Below, piece by piece: positions 10,128 through 21,204 of a stretch of DNA of 64,000 nucleotides. The translations under genes were made by a program, and so were the position numbers. This stretch comes from Emmonsiellopsis sp. PD_33. Lineage: Eukaryota; Ascomycota; Eurotiomycetes; Onygenales; Ajellomycetaceae. Below the pieces are notes generated by a model. That model did no database searches. It was given only the letters and a program-made list of their open reading frames with translations, and was not told the DNA's origin. How positions within the stretch are numbered: position 1 is the stretch's first letter; each line of letters starts with the position of its first letter. The DNA lies in assembly GCA_032988165.1 (NCBI GenBank), contig JANTQF010000059.1, forward strand, positions 82,644 through 146,643, in the 5' to 3' direction.

Positions 10128-13100
10128 TCACTCACTCTCCTCTTCCTCAGATCCCTCCTCATCCTCATCCCCATCTCCATGCCCACCCAGATCCCTAAAT
10201 ACCCGCTCAATAATCTCCCGACTCTTATACAGATTCTCTACCCGCAATCGTTCATTATCTAAATGAGCATGATCACTTGCCTGGCCACAGGGTAAATGGG
10301 CTGCGGGGGCATTGAATTCCTTCTCAAGGTAGCGGATGGTGGGGATTGAGCCGCCTTCGCGGATGTAAATGGGCTTGATGGGTTTGTCGAGGGGCCGGGG
10401 CTGGGGGAGGGGGGTGGATAAGGGGGTTTGGGAGATGGACGTGGAAGTTCGAGACTGTGATGGGCGAGGCTGCTGCTGGCGTTTTGTTTCGGCAACGGTG
10501 GTTGGGGTCATTTCGCAAGGTGCGGACGATCCGTTGTGTTTGCAGGCCCGCGTTTGTTCCCCCTTGGAGGGGCGCTTGGTTGCGGGATCAGCACCGTGTG
10601 CGAGGGTTGATGAGGTTGGGACGGTGGGTGCGGAAAGTCTGTGTGCTGAGTTGGTCTTTGGGGCTGAGGACGAGGAGGCGATTACACGATCGGTATGCGA
10701 GGCCATGCTTTCTGTCGAGTCTGTGCGCAAGAGCTGCCGGTTTGTTAGCCTCCCCGATAGATTGGGCGGGGGGTAGTGGTAGTATCGGTCCCCTTTGGCG
10801 GAGGACCAGGCTGCGGTAACTGCCCGCGAGAGTGATTCGAAGATATCATTATCAGGATCGCCCAGCCAGGGCTCCGCTTTACCAGTTATCTCCACGGTAA
10901 GCGTGTTCTGTGAGTCGAAACTGGCAAACTGTTCTTGCGCGTAATTTATCAGATCAAACGCCACTTTGTCTACGTCTTGATTTGGGACAAGCCGAACAGA
11001 AAGCGTAGCACGGGCTTTTCGTGAGATGGTTGTGGACGTATTCTGGCAGCCAGGTACCTCGACACAATGGATCGTTAAAGATGGCTCGCGCCAGCGGTGC
11101 ATCAGTGAGTCCTTAAACGCTGCACTATCCTCGATTTCGGGGTGGTGGGGAAGAAGAGCATCAGCGATAGCATCGTATCGCTGCTTTTCTGCCTCTGTCA
11201 GGGGTAGGACGGGGTCGTGGAATCCAGGGAGATTGATTTTCCCCTTCGATCCAACAAGAGTGCCCAGTAGCATCGTCAGGTCTTTCAAAGGCTCGTCAAG
11301 AAGGGAACTGCCATCGATACCGCTATGGAGATCCGGGTTACCGCTGGTCACTACGAAATTTGCATGGACTACTCCTCTTAGCCCATATGTCAAGCATGGA
11401 ATATGATCATCCAACCAGTAACTGTTCGCGAGAAGGATCCAGTCGACATCCCCGATCAAGTCCTTATGCTTCTGCACTGCCTGGGCGAATCCTTGGGATC
11501 CGGATTCTTCTTCCCCTTCAATCAAGAATACCACGTTGCAACCCAGCTCTTTCTTCTTGGTAAGTTCTGCTGCCGCATATAGAGCCGCCAAAGTCGGGCC
11601 CTTATTGTCCGATACTCCGCGACCATACAAGAACCCATTTATCGAGGTTAGTTTAAAAGGGTCAGAATTCCACTTGAGGTGGTTGGTATCTGCACCGACG
11701 ACATCGTAATGGCCGTAAAACAGAATAGTTTTGTTAGTGCTAGACGTCGAAACGGCATTGAATCTCGCATATACGATCGGATTGGTGCCCTGTCCTGTGG
11801 CCAAAAGTTTGGTCTTGGCTCCCAAGTAATTACAGTGCCGACGGAGGAATGCTGCGCCCTGGTTGCACTCTCCAGCGAACTTGGACCTCGACGAGATTGT
11901 CTTAAAGGCGACAAACTTGGCCAGGCTATTGACCATCTCATCTAAGCATCAATTAGCAAGGATGTCACCTCCCCGACTGACGATATTGATGCTTACCGTT
12001 ACCAACTGCGGGGATTTCATGCAAATCCTGAGGATGCTCAGTCAAGTCCCAAATAGCCACCGTATTATCGTTACCGCCAGTAGCATAAATACGCCTGTCG
12101 TTGAAAACGCCTGACGCAGAGGCCAGCATTGTGCCTTCATGAGCAACCCATGTCCCAATCTCCTCAAATCGGGAGTTGAATTTCTAGATCAATATGGTCA
12201 GTAGGGATGCATAAGAATTGTTCGATGGAGCAACCTTACCTTGACGAGACCAGTCGAGTCACCAGTTATAGTAACCCCTTGAATAATATCAATTGCCCAG
12301 AGATCTCCACTGTATGAAGTAAGTCGCTTGATAATTTGGCGGGAATCCAGATTCCATATGTTCACTGCACCCCCAGCAAGGCCGCAATAAAGGAAAGTTC
12401 CATCAACTGCAATGGAGAGTACGGAATCACTACCATTTTTGAGCTCGACGAGTTCCACTGGGGCTCCTTCTGGACCTTGTCCAAGCTCCCAAATCTTGAC
12501 AGAGCCATCACCAGATCCCGTTAAGAGTACTTCATCGCCATTGGCCAGCTCGACCAGGCCACGTACTAGAAGCATACAATATATATAGCCATGGTGGGCA
12601 TATAGCTTATGCTGATCCCGTTTAAAGGCTAGGATTTGGCCGCCAGCGCCCGGTTTCTCGTCACCAGCATTAGGGTTTGGTGTGACAGTGCCGCCTGGGC
12701 CTTTTGAGTCGAAGAAACGATGCGCCCTACTTGATGGGTGCACTGCAACTGGTGGTCGGGGAGGTGCATCAAGTTGGAGATCACACCACTATGGAATGTC
12801 AGTCATATGAGGCGGATAGCAAGGAGGAGGTACAGTACCTGAAGACTGGTATTTTGGCCTCCACAGTAAACAGTTTTCAGAGTAGAAGAGTAAACGACGG
12901 TGAATAAATCACCCACATCGTGGTGTGAGTAGATCGAATACAGCCGTTCAAACGTCCTCGTTGACCAGACCTAAACAATATGAGTCATCATGCATACGCC
13001 AAATGCTCCGCTGAAGCAGGCAACGGGAGAGTAATATAGTTGATAAAACCAAGTATGGTTGATAACGTACATTAACAACAGAGTCTCCACCGCTGGAGAA

Positions 13101-13514
13101 AAGCAGGCTCCCATCCTCAGACAGATACAAGCCAAGCACACTCTCCTGATGCGCCCTCACCGAAAGGACGAGCTCATATGTATCAAGCGACCACGCCTGG
13201 GTGCGTCATATATAAATTCTCTCATTAGCCACTTCTTCACCCCCCATAATCAAGAGGTATTGCATGAAAAATCCGGGAACATAACATACAACAATGTCGC
13301 CACCTTGGAGTCCAGCAAAGACGCACTCCTCGTCAATTACCAGCGCAAGGACTGACCGAACAGCCTGTACACGATGGCCAACGGCACAAGAGTTGCTCAA
13401 CTCAGGATCTGGCGGTGTTTCGCCATCGCAGTAGCTATGCTCGCGCTGGAACTGGGGCCGCCTACCAAGTTCGAGCTCGACATCAGAAGGGCCGTCGAAG
13501 TCTGAGTCCTCCAT
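10128..13514 (-). CDS. dug2: Dug2-type WD40-M20 metallopeptidase (glutathione degradation)
   Basis: Predicted exons complement(10128..11941, 11997..12183, 12240..12788, 12839..12970, 13071..13196, 13290..13514) give 1010 residues in one frame; all introns are GT..AG, 50-100 bp. The N-terminal part has WD40 repeats (SGDGSVKIWEL, GGAVNIWNLDS, GGNDNTVAIWDL). The C-terminal part is an M20 peptidase: ILFYGHYDVV, GRGVSDNKGP, LIEGEEESGS, DLHSG and, at the end, PCGQASDHAHLDNE, carrying the expected metal and catalytic residues. In yeast Dug2 works with Dug3 (and Dug1) in gamma-glutamyl cycle-independent glutathione breakdown in the cytosol. A low-complexity insert of about 120 residues interrupts the peptidase domain before IKPIYIREGGSIPT. 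The start MEDSDFDG at 13514 is the only upstream ATG in frame. Confidence 0.9.
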
Positions 13515-16500
13515 GTAAGCAAGTGCTCACGGCAAGATCCTTGTCAATTGAGAGGGCTTGTTGGAGAGGGAAGCGGTGTGAATAGTTGCAAACCCTTCTC
13601 TATGACATGTTGGGAATCAAAGAAGTTGTGGAAGATATCAAAGTCCGAAAACGGAGAAGGTGAGGTTGACGTTGTCCAAATGCGGAAACCCGCCCAAAAA
13701 AATCTGGGGTAGAAAAATATACAAATCTGTGGCGGTGCATCACGACATCGCGGGAACAACAACCATTCAACAACAGAAAAATGAATATTCACCGTCTTTT
13801 AGAGCAATGAATATATTCGATAGAAAATAGGAAAGCCTCAAAATCTCACCAGATCTTCTTGGTTTCGCCCAATCCATGTCCACGCTTTGCTTTCCCATCG
13901 CCTGCGATAGAGACGGCGGACCACAGCAGCGAACAGAAAAATGTTAGCTTCAAAGCGGATCAATAAAGCTGAGTAATAGGGGGTAAAAAGGGCTAATTCT
14001 CCAGCTTTAAAGCGACATTTTCTCCGCTTCTCAACCTGTCCACTCTAGAACTCTCTCGTCTGTGCCGGATCGTGGTGTTTTTAGCAGAGCGATAGAGTCA
14101 CAGAGCCAATATTTTTACCGAGAGAAGTTTCTTTTCTTTTTTCAATTTTTTTTTCCCGATCCCACCGGCGCCCTTTTTAAATGAACGTGCTACTAACCTT
14201 GTCTCTCGCTCCCAGCAAAGGCGTGCTAGGAGTGTTTTTCCTGGTTGTTCGCAATGCTTCATCTGCGGGAAACTCGCGAATTATCTGCGGATAAAATGAT
14301 GCAATGCGGTATGGCAATGGTGGCATCGGTCTGTGCCCAAGGTATATTAAGGGGGTGGGTGAGACGGACCGGAGACGCACGGAGTGAAAAGAGGTGTGGG
14401 AATTTTTCGTTCTCACCGCTTTGTCCAGTTCCTTTCTTTTCACTTGATGGCCGGCATCTTTCGCTTCTTTTTTCCGTTGGTTCCTTTGGTCAGTGTGGTC
14501 TTTTGAGGCAGGCCGTCCTTATCTGCGATAGGTTCATGGGCCTGCCCGAACGCTCTTGGGGATGAGAGAATGAGGCACGCTGGTTGCAATTGAAATCGCA
14601 CTTGGGGTTGGGCGCTTTTTGTGCCTTGGGTGGATAAGATAAGTTAAGTGTGCCCATTGACGTGAATAAATGCGTATTGAGCACTGATTTGTCCAGGCGT
14701 TTCGCGATGCAGATTCTCAATTTTGGGGTTTGCTTTAAAACCAAGGGCTCATCTGCAGAATTACACTGCTATGACAGTGCATCCATTTACGATCTTTTTA
14801 TTCCTCAACCTCATACCTGTGAAGTCAATGGACGAAGCAATCAATCACGAATTTTCAAACGGAATCCGCCCTCACGATGGGAATTTTCGATAATTGCGTC
14901 CAAAAATTTGTTCGTTGGCCAAACCCGTGGATTTTCAGCATGGCAAATATTTGCTACCTTCATTCTATATGTCGATGTGTGTTCGCGCAACAAACCGACA
15001 ATTATTTAGAAAGGCACCACTGCTAATATTTTACTCGACCCGAGAAGGGGAAAGGTTATCGATAGGCAGGTCGTGGACGAAGCCGTTCGAGATATAAACG
15101 TGCCGATACGGGGTACAATGAATATGGCTTATGGAGTGATCTACAGGTGCCTCCCCACGCGAGGATTTGCGGTTACCACAAAGCGCGATCCAGCGGCATT
15201 AATCATACCATGATTATAGCTCGGCTTACTCGGATCAAATTTGGCATCAGATGGCATGAGCTAAGACGAGTTCATGGATGTGAGTCTAGCAAGCTGCATT
15301 TGACGATGGGACGCTGGACAACCACGATACGCCGAAGAATTTGGACGATTGGGTCCAGGCTAGTTATGGGAACTCTCCTGTCACTAGAGGCATGCCAAAC
15401 GCGACAATAAAAGCCCCCACCAACGGATATTGTGCGATAGAATGGAGTTATGCACAGTTGCATGTACCAGGAAGAATTGGCCATACTTTAGTTTCGTTGG
15501 CACAGGTCTACATCCTGGAAGGTTTAGAAGGGAGGGGCTATGTGGTTGGTATGAAATTGATATTGGCTAAACCACATCCCCTTATTTATAGGGGGGAAAG
15601 ACGAGGAGAGGCTTGTTTATACTACCGTGTTGAGCGAATAGGGGTAGATTCGAGCCAGGTTGGGATAGACGAGGCAGCCCTACGCTTTGTTTCCTTTTTG
15701 AAAATTCGGAAGGGGGTAGAAAACGCTAAATAAAGGAGGATATCACAATATCATAGGTTGACCACAGGGGATGGGATAGCAGCCACCCCGGAGATCTCGT
15801 GCATGGAGCTGCTCCCACCAACGCGGGTGTCGGCACGCAACCCGGTAAATCAAACCGCCGTGCAGCACATCATTCGGCGATGTAGAAACTAGCCATCCCA
15901 CAGACTTTTATTTCAGCTGTCCATGGCCAGGCCGAGCAGAGGATGCTCGTATCTAGAAGGGAAAACCCGGGAAGCCAGCGGTGTGGCGCATGACGTACCA
16001 GCCATGCGTGGCGGTGCAGCTGCCACCCGCCACAGAATGCATGCGCCACACTCGAGTCATTGCCGCGCGCCCATTGGAGGGTGTACAGTCACGTGATACA
16101 TTCCACCCTCACCGCCTTTAGTCATCATTCTGCCGCATCCCGTCCGCCGTCCACAGTTGGCCAACGTCGCCTTGTAAACATCCTGGCATGCGCTGGGATT
16201 TGTCGGCGGCTTTCTACTCGCTCTGGCGGCCGGCGGGGACATTGAAGTCTCTGCTCCTTCGCTAGGGTATTCCCGCCGTGCCCAACCACCATCGCATCTG
16301 TGCTTTGCTACGCCTCACCTGCCACTTCACTCTGCCGACTTGTAGATATTTTCTGTGCTACTCACCATCCAGGAACCCAGTCAACAGAGCCGTCCCTGCA
16401 GACTCTGACGCCACCTGCGTATACTCACTCGCCCACTCGCTCCATTACTGTTGTGTTTTTATGGGGAGAAAGCTGCTCCCTCCTGCCGCTTCATTTTGAA

Positions 16501-17064
16501 CGTGGAGGTGCAGATGTTCTATTTCTAGCGCTGGGGATGGCTGTTTCAGGCACCTCATCAAAATTGGCGCCCAACAAGCACATCCTGCCAACAAATAACG
16601 AGTGCTATATAGGCCCTGCTTGACCTCTGCGACCCTCAGGCCTTGGAATTTCTTATTATTGTGACCAGATCTCCCCTGTTGCGGCCTGACCAGTCATCGA
16701 ATTTAGACCGGAAGCTCGCCCTTGCTCATGCGTTGTCCTTAAATGCTTGCTTTATCCCCGGCATCTCCCAAAAGTCTGAAATCTACATGGTTTCTGGACT
16801 CCTATTCGATATATTATCCTGCCTCGAAATCTTCCCTGATGGCCCTTTGAAGAACGACTATTCCCAGTTTTGACGCTCTGAGTTGTCATTGCCGCCGGAT
16901 CCCACCCACACCGCCAATCGACTCCGATCCCTTAGTCGCCTTGCCAGCCCCCCGAAATAGACGGCCCGAGACCTGACGATATATTATTCTCAATATCCCC
17001 TGTCGATTTTTGAAATTATTTTGAAAATACCCAACTAGATCCTGCCGAAAGCCAACCCATCAAC
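13515..17064. other. Long gene-free stretch
   Basis: About 3.5 kb with no frame that looks coding: all open frames are under 135 codons, without recognised motifs, and I found no tRNA. The first 300 bp is probably the dug2 promoter. Bases about 16200-17064 are pyrimidine-rich with many short upstream ATGs, fitting a promoter and 5' leader of the gene at 17065. A TCACGTGA box lies near 16090. The middle (14.2-15.8 kb) holds nothing I can name. Confidence 0.5.
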
Positions 17065-18396
17065 ATGGCTGCCTTGGGCCAAACAATATCGGTGATTGAT
17101 AAGTCCGGGAAGGTGGTGAGCAACGTAAGTAGATATCATACAACGACTTTATATATTCCGACTAACATTTACTGCTATTACTAGAGCAAACATTTATTTG
17201 GCGTCTTCAAGGAGGCCAGATCGGCCTATCGAGAACGCAAAGCCGAAATTCAAGCAACAAAGCTGGTTCAGGATGCTGAGCGGGATGCGCGTCGAGCTAT
17301 GGCCAGCTTTGCAATTGATGATGGTCGGTCCGCCGCCTCCTCAAAACGATATCCTGGACGGTCGAGATCCGTCGTTCGACACGGCGATCAGGATCACTAC
17401 CACGCCCGTCGAGCCTCTCACCAATTCGAGCAAGATTTGCATTCCACACACTCACGCCCGCTACAACGGGAACTCTCCCGCCGCCACACGTCACACGATG
17501 TCGTTACCAAACCCCAACAGATGCATCCCGGAACCCGTTCTCACTCCACCCCTCACATCGACATGGACCTGGCATATGGAGAGTACCACCCATCGGCGCT
17601 GGAACGCATCAACTTAAACCCGCAGCAGGAGGTGAATGCCCTAGTGGCCAAAGCCAAGGGCCTCCTTGTTGAAGCTGAATGTGCACAACACTCCGTCACA
17701 CACACGATTGCCCATTTGCAGAAGAATCCTGAAGCTATGGCCGCCGTCGCACTGACTCTAGCCGAGATCAGCAACCTGGCTTCGAAAATGGCCCCAGCGG
17801 CACTGGCGACATTGAAATCTAGTGCTCCCGCCGTGTTTGCTCTGCTTTCTAGCCCCCAGTTCATGATTGCTGCGGGTGTCGGGATTGGTGTCACCATCGT
17901 CATGTTTGGGGGTTACAAGATCATCAAACGCATACAAGCAGCAAACAACCCCCAGTCCCAGCAGGGCAGCACGGACGAGTTAATTGAACTCGAACTGAAC
18001 AGCAGCGTCAGCCGGGTTGAGTCTTGGAGACGTGGCGTCGCCGATTACGAAGCCTTTAGTGCCGGCACCTCTGTAGACGGCGAGTTTATTACACCAACTG
18101 CCGCCGCCATGTCTGGTATCTACCCTGCCAGCCGAGTTCGTGACCTAAGGTCAGAATATGGCAGCAGAAGTGTAAGGGGTGAGGAGTCTGTGAGGGATAC
18201 AGCATCGGACTACTCTCGGACTACTAGGAGCTCGAGGCGGTCGAAGCAGTCCAGGGCTCCAACGGAAGTCACTGTTAGGAGCAAAAAAGCTCCAACTGAG
18301 GTCACGGTCAAGAGCAAAAAGGATAAGAAGGACAAGGACAAGAAGTCGAAGAAGCCAAGCCCTCTGCGCCTTCTGTTCAAACCGTCGAGTAAATGA
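17065..18396 (+). CDS. Fungal-specific membrane-anchored basic protein, function unknown
   Basis: Predicted exons 17065..17124 and 17185..18396 (60 bp intron, GTAAGT...CTAG, phase 0) give 423 residues. The N-terminus MAALGQTISVIDKSGKVVSN and the following HLFGVFKEARSAYRERKAEI belong to a protein type I recall as common but uncharacterised in Eurotiomycetes. Features: a charged helical start with possible coiled-coil character, a His/Arg/Ser-rich middle, an Ala-rich helical stretch (about 165-245), one strong hydrophobic segment near 246-268 (FMIAAGVGIGVTIVMFGGY), and a very basic tail in which APTEVTV+SKK occurs twice and is followed by Lys/Asp-rich sequence. A single-pass membrane protein with a basic tail is inferred. 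No enzymatic motif is seen. Confidence 0.85.
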
Positions 18397-19568
18397 TCAA
18401 ATCTCCCATCCACTAACTTTCACAACTATCTTTCCATCTCGTGATAATGACCTATCTCTCCTTCCTTTTCATCCTATTTACACGATTCATCACGAGCATT
18501 GTACTTTTGTGTTGGGTATTCACCATCGGAGTTTTCAAGGAGTTTATGAAAAAGAAACAATATACCATGGAGGCTGGCAATAAGCTATTTCGTTATTTTA
18601 TTCATTTTTACATTTCCTCATTCTTTTCTTTCTTTCTCTTTTTCTTTTCCGTACGAATTTATTTATTCATCGTACTTTTTTCCATTCTCCATTCCCATAT
18701 TGCGATGCCGCCTTCGTCTTTATAGACTGCGATGCCTGTACTAAGAAAATACGCCTCTCGGCTGGTTAACACTTGGAGATTTTCATGGGACTATATCATT
18801 TGATTCGATGTTAACGTTGTGATAGCGTGGTAGATGTATATATATACTCCTGCAATTGCACTGAGAAGACTCACATTTTACTCCTGACAAGGCGAACTCT
18901 CTATTCTGGCACTACGCTCATCCTGTAACAGGCACCAGTCATATAATAATTCCATACTAAGCACCAGATAAAATATCTCCTCTTCCTGTCCCTTTGTTCC
19001 CCTCCCAAGCCCCAGACTGGCGGGAGTAAAGTTCAGTCACGTGCTCTGAAGTTATATGTCACGTGATGCCTCCAAAAAGTTTTTCCGACATCATCGGAGC
19101 AAAGATTTGAACCCGACGAGAAAAACCTCGAGAAACCTCCACCCTCAACCCCGACAACATCTCCGGCCAAGCATTGCCTCGCAAATCTACACCACCCAAG
19201 CCGACGTCCATTCCCGCGGGTGTCGCTTTTTTCCTCTTTCCTCTCATTAAGATTGTGTTTCCGGCGCCAACGGGAAGCTTTTCGTGCTGGAACCCTTTTG
19301 CTGGCTGGATCTTTGATTGATTCATACTTGATTTACAAGGCCAGGAATCCTTTCAATATACGGGAATCCGATTCGACTTGATAATAAACAAGAAGAAACA
19401 AAAGCACCGGGACGAACCGAGACGACGGAGGAGACGATATCCTATTAACGATCACCTTTAACAATCCAGTTTCGAGCCTCGCCATACTCTCGAAACTCCC
19501 ATTCCGCCTTCTCCTTTCCTCTCGAGTGAATTTTCTTCTTATAAACACCTCTCACACACCCGATCACA
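18397..19568. other. Intergenic region and tim17 promoter
   Basis: About 1.2 kb. The first half is T-rich 3' sequence of the preceding gene. The second half carries two CACGTG-core boxes (listed separately) and a CT-rich leader upstream of the tim17 ATG. No gene is seen. Confidence 0.55.
19037..19066. promoter_or_regulatory. Paired TCACGTG boxes upstream of tim17
   Basis: TCACGTG at 19037-19043 and TCACGTGA at 19059-19066, 15 bases apart, about 500 bp before the tim17 start. CACGTG is the core bound by basic helix-loop-helix factors such as Cbf1/Pho4 in yeasts. The motifs are seen directly; the binding factor and effect are inference. Confidence 0.45.
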
Positions 19569-20381
19569 ATGGATCACTCCAGAGATCCCTGCCCCTGGGT
19601 CGCCCTCAGCGATTTCGGCGGCGCGTTCAGTATGGGTGTATGTAGCCAATCTCCCCTTCAACCCCCTTTAGACAACTACTATACTCCCCTTAACCTTCCC
19701 GGATGCACCGTTTCCCGTCCCTCTTTAGAAATCGACCTAACTGTTCTTTGATGTTTTAATAGGCCATCGGCGGCGCAGTCTGGCACGGCGTTAAAGGATT
19801 CCGAAACAGCCCCTACGGCGAACGACGGATAGGCGCGCTCACGGCAATCAAGGCGCGAGCGCCCGTCGTTGGCGGCAACTTTGGCGTGTGGGGTGGTATG
19901 TTTTCGACGTTTGATTGTGCGGTTAAGGGTCTGCGGAAGAAGGAGGACCCGTATAATGCTAGTATGTGGTGTCCCTTTTTTGCCTTTCTAGTTTGGTTTG
20001 CGGAGTACTGGATGATTTGGGGGCTTGAGATGGATGAAAGGAAATTTGCGCGAGGCAAAAGGTGCTCGAGTTAGCTGACAGACTTGCTACAGTTATCGCG
20101 GGTTTCTTCACTGGTGGTGCCCTTGCTATTCGAGGTGGTGTGAAGGCAGCCCGAAACGGCGCCATTATGTGCGCGTGTTTCCTGGCTGTTATTGAGGGTG
20201 TTGGGATTGGTTTCCAGAGAATGATGGCAGATAATACACGATTAGAGGTGAGTTGCCAGCACCCCGGTTCTTGGTTGTTCTCGTATGTATTTTTCGATTC
20301 CTAACAAATTTTGACTTTTAGCTTCCTCCATCACCCCCTCCACCATCGGGAGAGAACTCGCAATCTCCAATGCTCGCATAA
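19569..20381 (+). CDS. tim17: Mitochondrial inner membrane translocase subunit Tim17
   Basis: Predicted exons 19569..19637, 19763..19961, 20093..20247 and 20322..20381 give 160 residues, the usual length for fungal Tim17. The start MDHSRDPCPW is the family's conserved N-terminus. Further matches are DFGGAFSMGAIGG across the first splice, HGVKGFRNSP, WGGMFSTFDC, and IIAGFFTGG across the third exon start followed by RGG. Four hydrophobic stretches rich in GxxxG-type spacing fit the four-TM Tim17/22/23 fold. It is a core subunit of the TIM23 complex, which moves presequence proteins across or into the inner membrane. The tail is Pro-rich (LPPSPPPPSGENS). The first three introns show GTATGT, GTATGT and GTGAGT donors. 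Confidence 0.96.
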
Positions 20382-21204
20382 ATCGCCCCATTATAATTTT
20401 AACGATGTCCTTCTTCACAAACCGCTCACATCGTCGCTTCTACAACGCCCCTTCCTATCCTCATAATCTCTCCTCTTTTCCGCGGGAGTTCGGTCTTGGG
20501 TCATATCTTTCCCCGGAGGCATGGTCATAGATGTTTTCCTCTTGTCATTTTCTCATCTATGGTTCCCCCATCTTACTTTCTGACTTGTTTTTTTCCCCTT
20601 TACATATTTTTTTGTTTTCATTTGTTTGGTTTTTGCTTGCCCTTGTTCCTCGTTCCGGTTTTCTGTTTCCCTCTTGTCGTTTTCACCGAGTGGGAACTCG
20701 CTCGCCCAGAACGACCATCACCCTACCTATGCCCGCGCAACGTGTTACACTACCTCATATTTGATGCATTTAAACGTGGGGGATCTCTTGCGTTACTTCT
20801 CATGCGTTTTAACTGCCTGTGACGCCGTTAGCATTTTTCAAGTTAGGGGACGTGTGAACGTGAAAAAGCGGTGGCATACTGTTATGCCACTCTTATGTAC
20901 AGTATATTTGACATCAAAAGAAACAGCATATATCTGACCCTTTCCATCTTTCGGGATTTCGAGCGTTGCAAGTTGGGGTTTCGTTGAAAGTACTGACAGC
21001 GAGCAGCAGATATGCGCGTTTGTCCAAGACAAATTGCTTATCTCACTATCAGCACGTGACTTGGAGCTCAATGACATCGCCCTCTCCGCACCGAGCATCA
21101 TCAACAGAGCCAACGATGAACGCGCCTTTGACACTGACATATTCGTGGTAGGGGACACTCTGATTATTTAGTTACATATTGCCTAAAACATACCACTACA
21201 CACC
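20382..21204. other. Intergenic region, no gene seen
   Basis: About 820 bp between tim17 and the Ntn-hydrolase gene. It has T-rich 3' UTR-like sequence (20530-20700) and a CACGTG core near 21053. The short frames have no recognisable features. Confidence 0.5.

Noticed and set aside
19059..19125. tRNA-like B-box (reverse of GGTTCAAATC) near 19105
   Set aside because: No acceptor, D or anticodon stem could be paired around it.
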